64,000 nt of DNA from positions 9,448,001 to 9,512,000 of the forward strand of contig NZ_JASTLC010000001.1 in assembly GCF_030499575.1 (NCBI RefSeq), read 5' to 3'. Made by a program: the position numbers and the translations under genes. The DNA comes from Streptomyces sp. DG2A-72. GTDB taxonomy: Bacteria > Actinomycetota > Actinomycetes > Streptomycetales > Streptomycetaceae. Below, in pieces: positions 61,396 through 64,000 of this stretch (the first letter of the stretch is position 1; each line of letters begins with the position of its first letter). Under the pieces are notes generated by a model that did not search any database, was not told the DNA's origin, and saw only the letters and a program-made list of their open reading frames with translations.

Positions 61396-62147
61396 ACGAC
61401 TTCGAGGGACTGAGGGCCCTGGTGACGGGCGGCGCCTCCGGCATCGGCCGGGCCACCGCGGAACTCCTGGCCGCGCGCGGCGCCCAGGTCGCCGTCCTCG
61501 ACCTGGACCCGTCCTCCGTGGAGAAGCCGCTGCTCGCCCACCGCGCCGACGTCACCGACGACGCCTCCGTCCGGGAGGCCGTCGCCGCCGCCCTCGCCGA
61601 ACTCGGCGGACTCGACATCCTGATCAACAACGCGGGCATCGGCGCCCAGGGCACCGTCGAGGACAACGACGACGCCGAATGGCACCGCGTGATGGACGTC
61701 AACGTCGTCGGCATGGTCCGCGCAGCCCGCGCCGCCCTTCCGCACCTGCGCGAGTCGTCGCACGCCGCGATCGTCAACACCTGCTCCATCGCCGCCACAG
61801 CAGGCCTCCCGCAACGTGCCCTGTACAGCGCGACCAAGGGCGCCGTGTACTCCCTGACCCTTGCCATGGCCGCCGACCACGTCCGCGAGGGCATCCGCGT
61901 CAACTGCGTCAACCCCGGCACCGTGGACACCCCGTGGGTCGGCCGCCTCCTCGGCGTCGCCGCCGACCCGGCCGCCGAACGCGCCGCCCTGGAGGCCCGC
62001 CAGCCCACCGGCCGCCTGGTCAGCGCGGCTGAAGTCGCGGGCGCCATCGCCTACTTGGCGAGCCCTCTGTCGGGCGCCACCACCGGCACGGCACTGGCCG
62101 TCGACGGCGGCATGCAGGGTCTGCGCCTGCGTCCGGCGGGCCGGTGA
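61392..62147 (+). CDS. SDR dehydrogenase, probably 2-keto-3-deoxy-L-fuconate dehydrogenase
   Basis: A 251-residue classical SDR with the cofactor loop [14 protein letters not shown], and the Ser...YSATK catalytic residues, plus the C-terminal GGMQG end. In non-phosphorylative fucose pathways an SDR of this kind oxidises 2-keto-3-deoxy-L-fuconate to the 2,4-diketo acid; it could alternatively oxidise L-fucose itself. The start overlaps fucD (ATGA) and the stop overlaps the aldo/keto reductase (GTGA), so it belongs to the same pathway. Confidence 0.88.
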   Translation: MNDFEGLRALVTGGASGIGRATAELLAARGAQVAVLDLDPSSVEKPLLAHRADVTDDASVREAVAAALAELGGLDILINNAGIGAQGTVEDNDDAEWHRVMDVNVVGMVRAARAALPHLRESSHAAIVNTCSIAATAGLPQRALYSATKGAVYSLTLAMAADHVREGIRVNCVNPGTVDTPWVGRLLGVAADPAAERAALEARQPTGRLVSAAEVAGAIAYLASPLSGATTGTALAVDGGMQGLRLRPAGR

Positions 62148-63145
62148 GCACCCCGCCTGCGCCCGGCGGCCGGCCGGTGAACACCCTCGGCAGGAGCGGC
62201 GTCGAGGTCACCCCGCTCGCCTTCGGCGCCGCCCCGATCGGCAACCTGTTCACCGAGATCACGGAAGAGCAGGCGCACGAAACCGTCGCCGCCGCCTGGC
62301 AGCAGGGCATCCGCTACTTCGACACCGCCCCGCACTACGGCCTCGGCCTGTCCGAACGCCGCCTGGGCGCCGCCCTGCGCGAGCACCCACGGGAGGCGTA
62401 CACGATCTCGACGAAGGTCGGCCGCCGCCTGGAGCCGGTCGACACCCCGGGCGACGACCTCGCGCACGGCTTCGCCGTACCCGCCTCCCACCGCCGCGTC
62501 TGGGACTTCAGCGCCGACGGCATACGACGCACCCTCGACGCCGGCCTGGAACGGCTCGGCCTCGACCGCGTCGACGTCGTCTACCTCCACGACCCCGACG
62601 ACCACGCCGAACAGGCCTTCCACGAGGCCTATCCCGCGCTGGAGAAACTTCGCTCCGAAGGCGTCGTTGGCGCCATCGGCGCGGGCATGAACCAGGCCGG
62701 GATGCTGACCCGCTTCGTCCGCGACACGGACGTCGACGTGGTGCTGTGCGCCGGCCGCTACACGCTGCTCGACCAGAGCGCGCTCACCGAACTCCTGCCC
62801 GCCGCCGTGGACCGCGGCACGTCCGTCGTCATCGGCGGCGCCTTCAACTCCGGCCTGCTGGCGGATCCGAGGCCGGAATCGACGTACGACTACGACCGGG
62901 CACCACAGGAGGTGCTGGACCGCGCCCTGCGCATGCAGTCCGTCGCCCACCGCCACGGCATCACCCTGCGGGCCGCCGCCCTCTCCTACTGCGCCGCGCA
63001 CCCGGCCGTCGCGAGCGTCCTCGTCGGCGCGCGGTCGGCGGCCGAAGTCCGGGACTGCGCCGAGCAGTTCGCGTCTCAGGTGCCTCAGGCGTTCTGGCGG
63101 GAGCTGAGAGAGACCGGCCTGCTGTCCGACGAGGAGCCGTCATGA
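62144..63145 (+). CDS. Aldo/keto reductase, probably L-fucose (D-threo-aldose) dehydrogenase
   Basis: A 333-residue AKR with the catalytic tetrad: Asp and Tyr in YFDTAPHYGLGLSE, Lys in ISTKVGR, His in VVYLHDPDD. The length and the insertion DTPGDDLAHGFAVPASHRRVWDF are those of the D-threo-aldose/L-fucose 1-dehydrogenase group, which makes L-fucono-lactone with NAD(P)+. GTG 62144 overlaps the SDR stop; ATGA overlaps the mutarotase start. It would catalyse the first oxidation of imported fucose. Confidence 0.9.
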   Translation: MSTPPAPGGRPVNTLGRSGVEVTPLAFGAAPIGNLFTEITEEQAHETVAAAWQQGIRYFDTAPHYGLGLSERRLGAALREHPREAYTISTKVGRRLEPVDTPGDDLAHGFAVPASHRRVWDFSADGIRRTLDAGLERLGLDRVDVVYLHDPDDHAEQAFHEAYPALEKLRSEGVVGAIGAGMNQAGMLTRFVRDTDVDVVLCAGRYTLLDQSALTELLPAAVDRGTSVVIGGAFNSGLLADPRPESTYDYDRAPQEVLDRALRMQSVAHRHGITLRAAALSYCAAHPAVASVLVGARSAAEVRDCAEQFASQVPQAFWRELRETGLLSDEEPS

Positions 63146-63456
63146 GAGTCGCCCTGCACACCAAGGTCCGCGCAGACCGGGTCGCGGAATACGAGGCCGC
63201 GCACCGTGAGGTCCCGAAGGAGCTGACGGACGCCATCCGCGCCGCCGGCGCCACCTCCTGGACGATCTGGCGCAGTGGCACCGACCTCTTCCACGTCCTG
63301 GAGTGCGCGGACTACGCCCGGCTCCTCGCCGAGCTGGAGCGGCTGCCGGTCAACGTCGCCTGGCAGGCGCGGATGGCGGAACTCCTCGACGTGGTGCACG
63401 ACTACTCCGACGAGGGAGCCGACGCGGGCCTGCCCGTCGTATGGGAGCTGCCGTGA
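63142..63456 (+). CDS. L-fucose/L-rhamnose mutarotase (RhaM-type)
   Basis: A 104-residue dimeric alpha/beta-barrel protein of the rhamnose mutarotase family, which interconverts alpha and beta anomers. The motif MRVALHTKVRADRVAEYEAAH and the later ATSWTIWRSGTDLFHVLE carry the expected His and Trp residues. The ATG overlaps the AKR stop and the end overlaps the amidohydrolase start (GTGA). Its job here is probably to supply the fucose anomer used by the dehydrogenase. Confidence 0.92.
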   Translation: MRVALHTKVRADRVAEYEAAHREVPKELTDAIRAAGATSWTIWRSGTDLFHVLECADYARLLAELERLPVNVAWQARMAELLDVVHDYSDEGADAGLPVVWELP

Positions 63457-64000
63457 CCGTCGACGCCCACCACCACGTCTGGGACCTCTCCGTACGCGAC
63501 CAGGACTGGATCACCGGAGACGAACTCCGGCCGATCCGGCGGAACTTCTCCGTCGCCGACCTGGAACCCGAGGCGCGGGCCGCCGGAGTGGACCGTACCG
63601 TCCTCGTCCAGACCGTCACCGTGCCGGACGAGACCCCGGAGTTCCTCGCTCTCGCCGCCGCGCACGACCTGATCGGCGCGGTCGTCGGCTGGACGGATCT
63701 CACCCGCCCGGACGTCGCCGACGAGCTGGCCCGGCTGCGTGAGCTCCCCGGCGGCGACCACCTGAAGGGCATCCGCCACCAGGTCCAGGGCGAACCCGAC
63801 CCGGAGTGGCTGCTGCGTCCCGACGTCCGCCGCGGACTCGCCGCCGTCGCCGACGCGGGCCTGGTCTACGATCTCGTCGTCCTGCCCCATCAGCTGCCGG
63901 CCTGCGCCAAGGCCGCCGCGGACCACCCGGACCTCACCTTCGTCCTGGACCACCTCGGCAAACCCCCCATCGCCTCCGGCCGACAGGAACCCTGGGCGAG
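63453..64000 (+). CDS. Amidohydrolase, probably L-fuconolactone hydrolase; truncated by window end
   Basis: The first about 182 residues of a TIM-barrel amidohydrolase of the COG3618 lactonase group. The N-terminal metal motif is DAHHHVWDL; further blocks are LVQTVTVPDETPEFLALA, GIRHQVQGEPDPEWL and LDHLGKPPI. In fucose catabolism this enzyme opens L-fucono-lactone to L-fuconate, the substrate of FucD. GTG 63453 overlaps the mutarotase stop; ATG 63441 is an alternative start. The gene continues beyond 64000. Confidence 0.9.
   Translation, partial: MTVDAHHHVWDLSVRDQDWITGDELRPIRRNFSVADLEPEARAAGVDRTVLVQTVTVPDETPEFLALAAAHDLIGAVVGWTDLTRPDVADELARLRELPGGDHLKGIRHQVQGEPDPEWLLRPDVRRGLAAVADAGLVYDLVVLPHQLPACAKAAADHPDLTFVLDHLGKPPIASGRQEPWA

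Overview
The window is high-GC (about 70 percent) actinobacterial DNA. Short ATGA/GTGA gene overlaps, many GTG/TTG starts, Tat and lipoprotein signals, a monomeric isocitrate dehydrogenase, an Rpf-LysM-M23 wall hydrolase, Pkn-type kinase, glgC and a GlgM-type glycogen enzyme, and a single TTA codon in a secreted hydrolase all point to Streptomyces or a very close relative. No rRNA, tRNA, CRISPR array or complete mobile element was seen.

Layout. 1-1.9 kb: end of a subtilase gene, translationally coupled to a sigma factor and an unknown protein. 2-11.7 kb: P450, N-formylglutamate amidohydrolase, icd, a secreted M1 peptidase, an MscS channel, an amino-acid permease and a decayed gene. 11.9-16.3 kb: a glycerol-kinase / two-flavoprotein operon carrying an unusual 147-bp tandem repeat. 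16.4-25.2 kb: membrane protein, ABC exporter with a 3' frameshift, Ser/Thr kinase, panD, GNAT, racemase-like protein, a tiny proline-rich protein and gnd. 25.2-27.5 kb: a graveyard of mobile DNA (integrase tail, IS630 remnant, truncated coiled-coil gene). 27.5-39.2 kb: LysR regulator and divergent phosphatase-superfamily enzyme, truncated reductase, esterase, Rpf-LysM-M23 protein, EamA-type transporter, FhuF-like reductase, and glycogen genes glgM/glgA and glgC split by a TnpB remnant.

39.3-64 kb is dominated by glycan use: a PA14-GH2 enzyme with a TTA codon, a decayed GH92 mannosidase, a decayed GH29 fucosidase, an intact GH20 hexosaminidase and an intact GH29 alpha-L-fucosidase. These are followed, after a hydrolase and a decayed monooxygenase, by a FadR-type regulator and a divergent, tightly coupled operon for L-fucose import (CUT2-type ABC transporter) and non-phosphorylative L-fucose oxidation (mutarotase, dehydrogenase, lactonase, L-fuconate dehydratase, keto-deoxy-fuconate dehydrogenase). 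The secreted enzymes would release fucose and GlcNAc outside the cell; the operon imports and oxidises the fucose. Between these blocks lie a WS/DGAT acyltransferase, a G-rich minisatellite, an odd Cys4 dehydrogenase, a degenerate HD protein, a candidate cyclophane-type RiPP precursor without a visible maturase, and an amidase.

The most noteworthy signals are an in-frame 108-bp palindromic repeat inserted in the fucose-operon ABC ATPase, the orphan RiPP-like precursor, the TTA-coded GH2 enzyme, and the high number of decayed genes (about ten) beside intact core metabolism.
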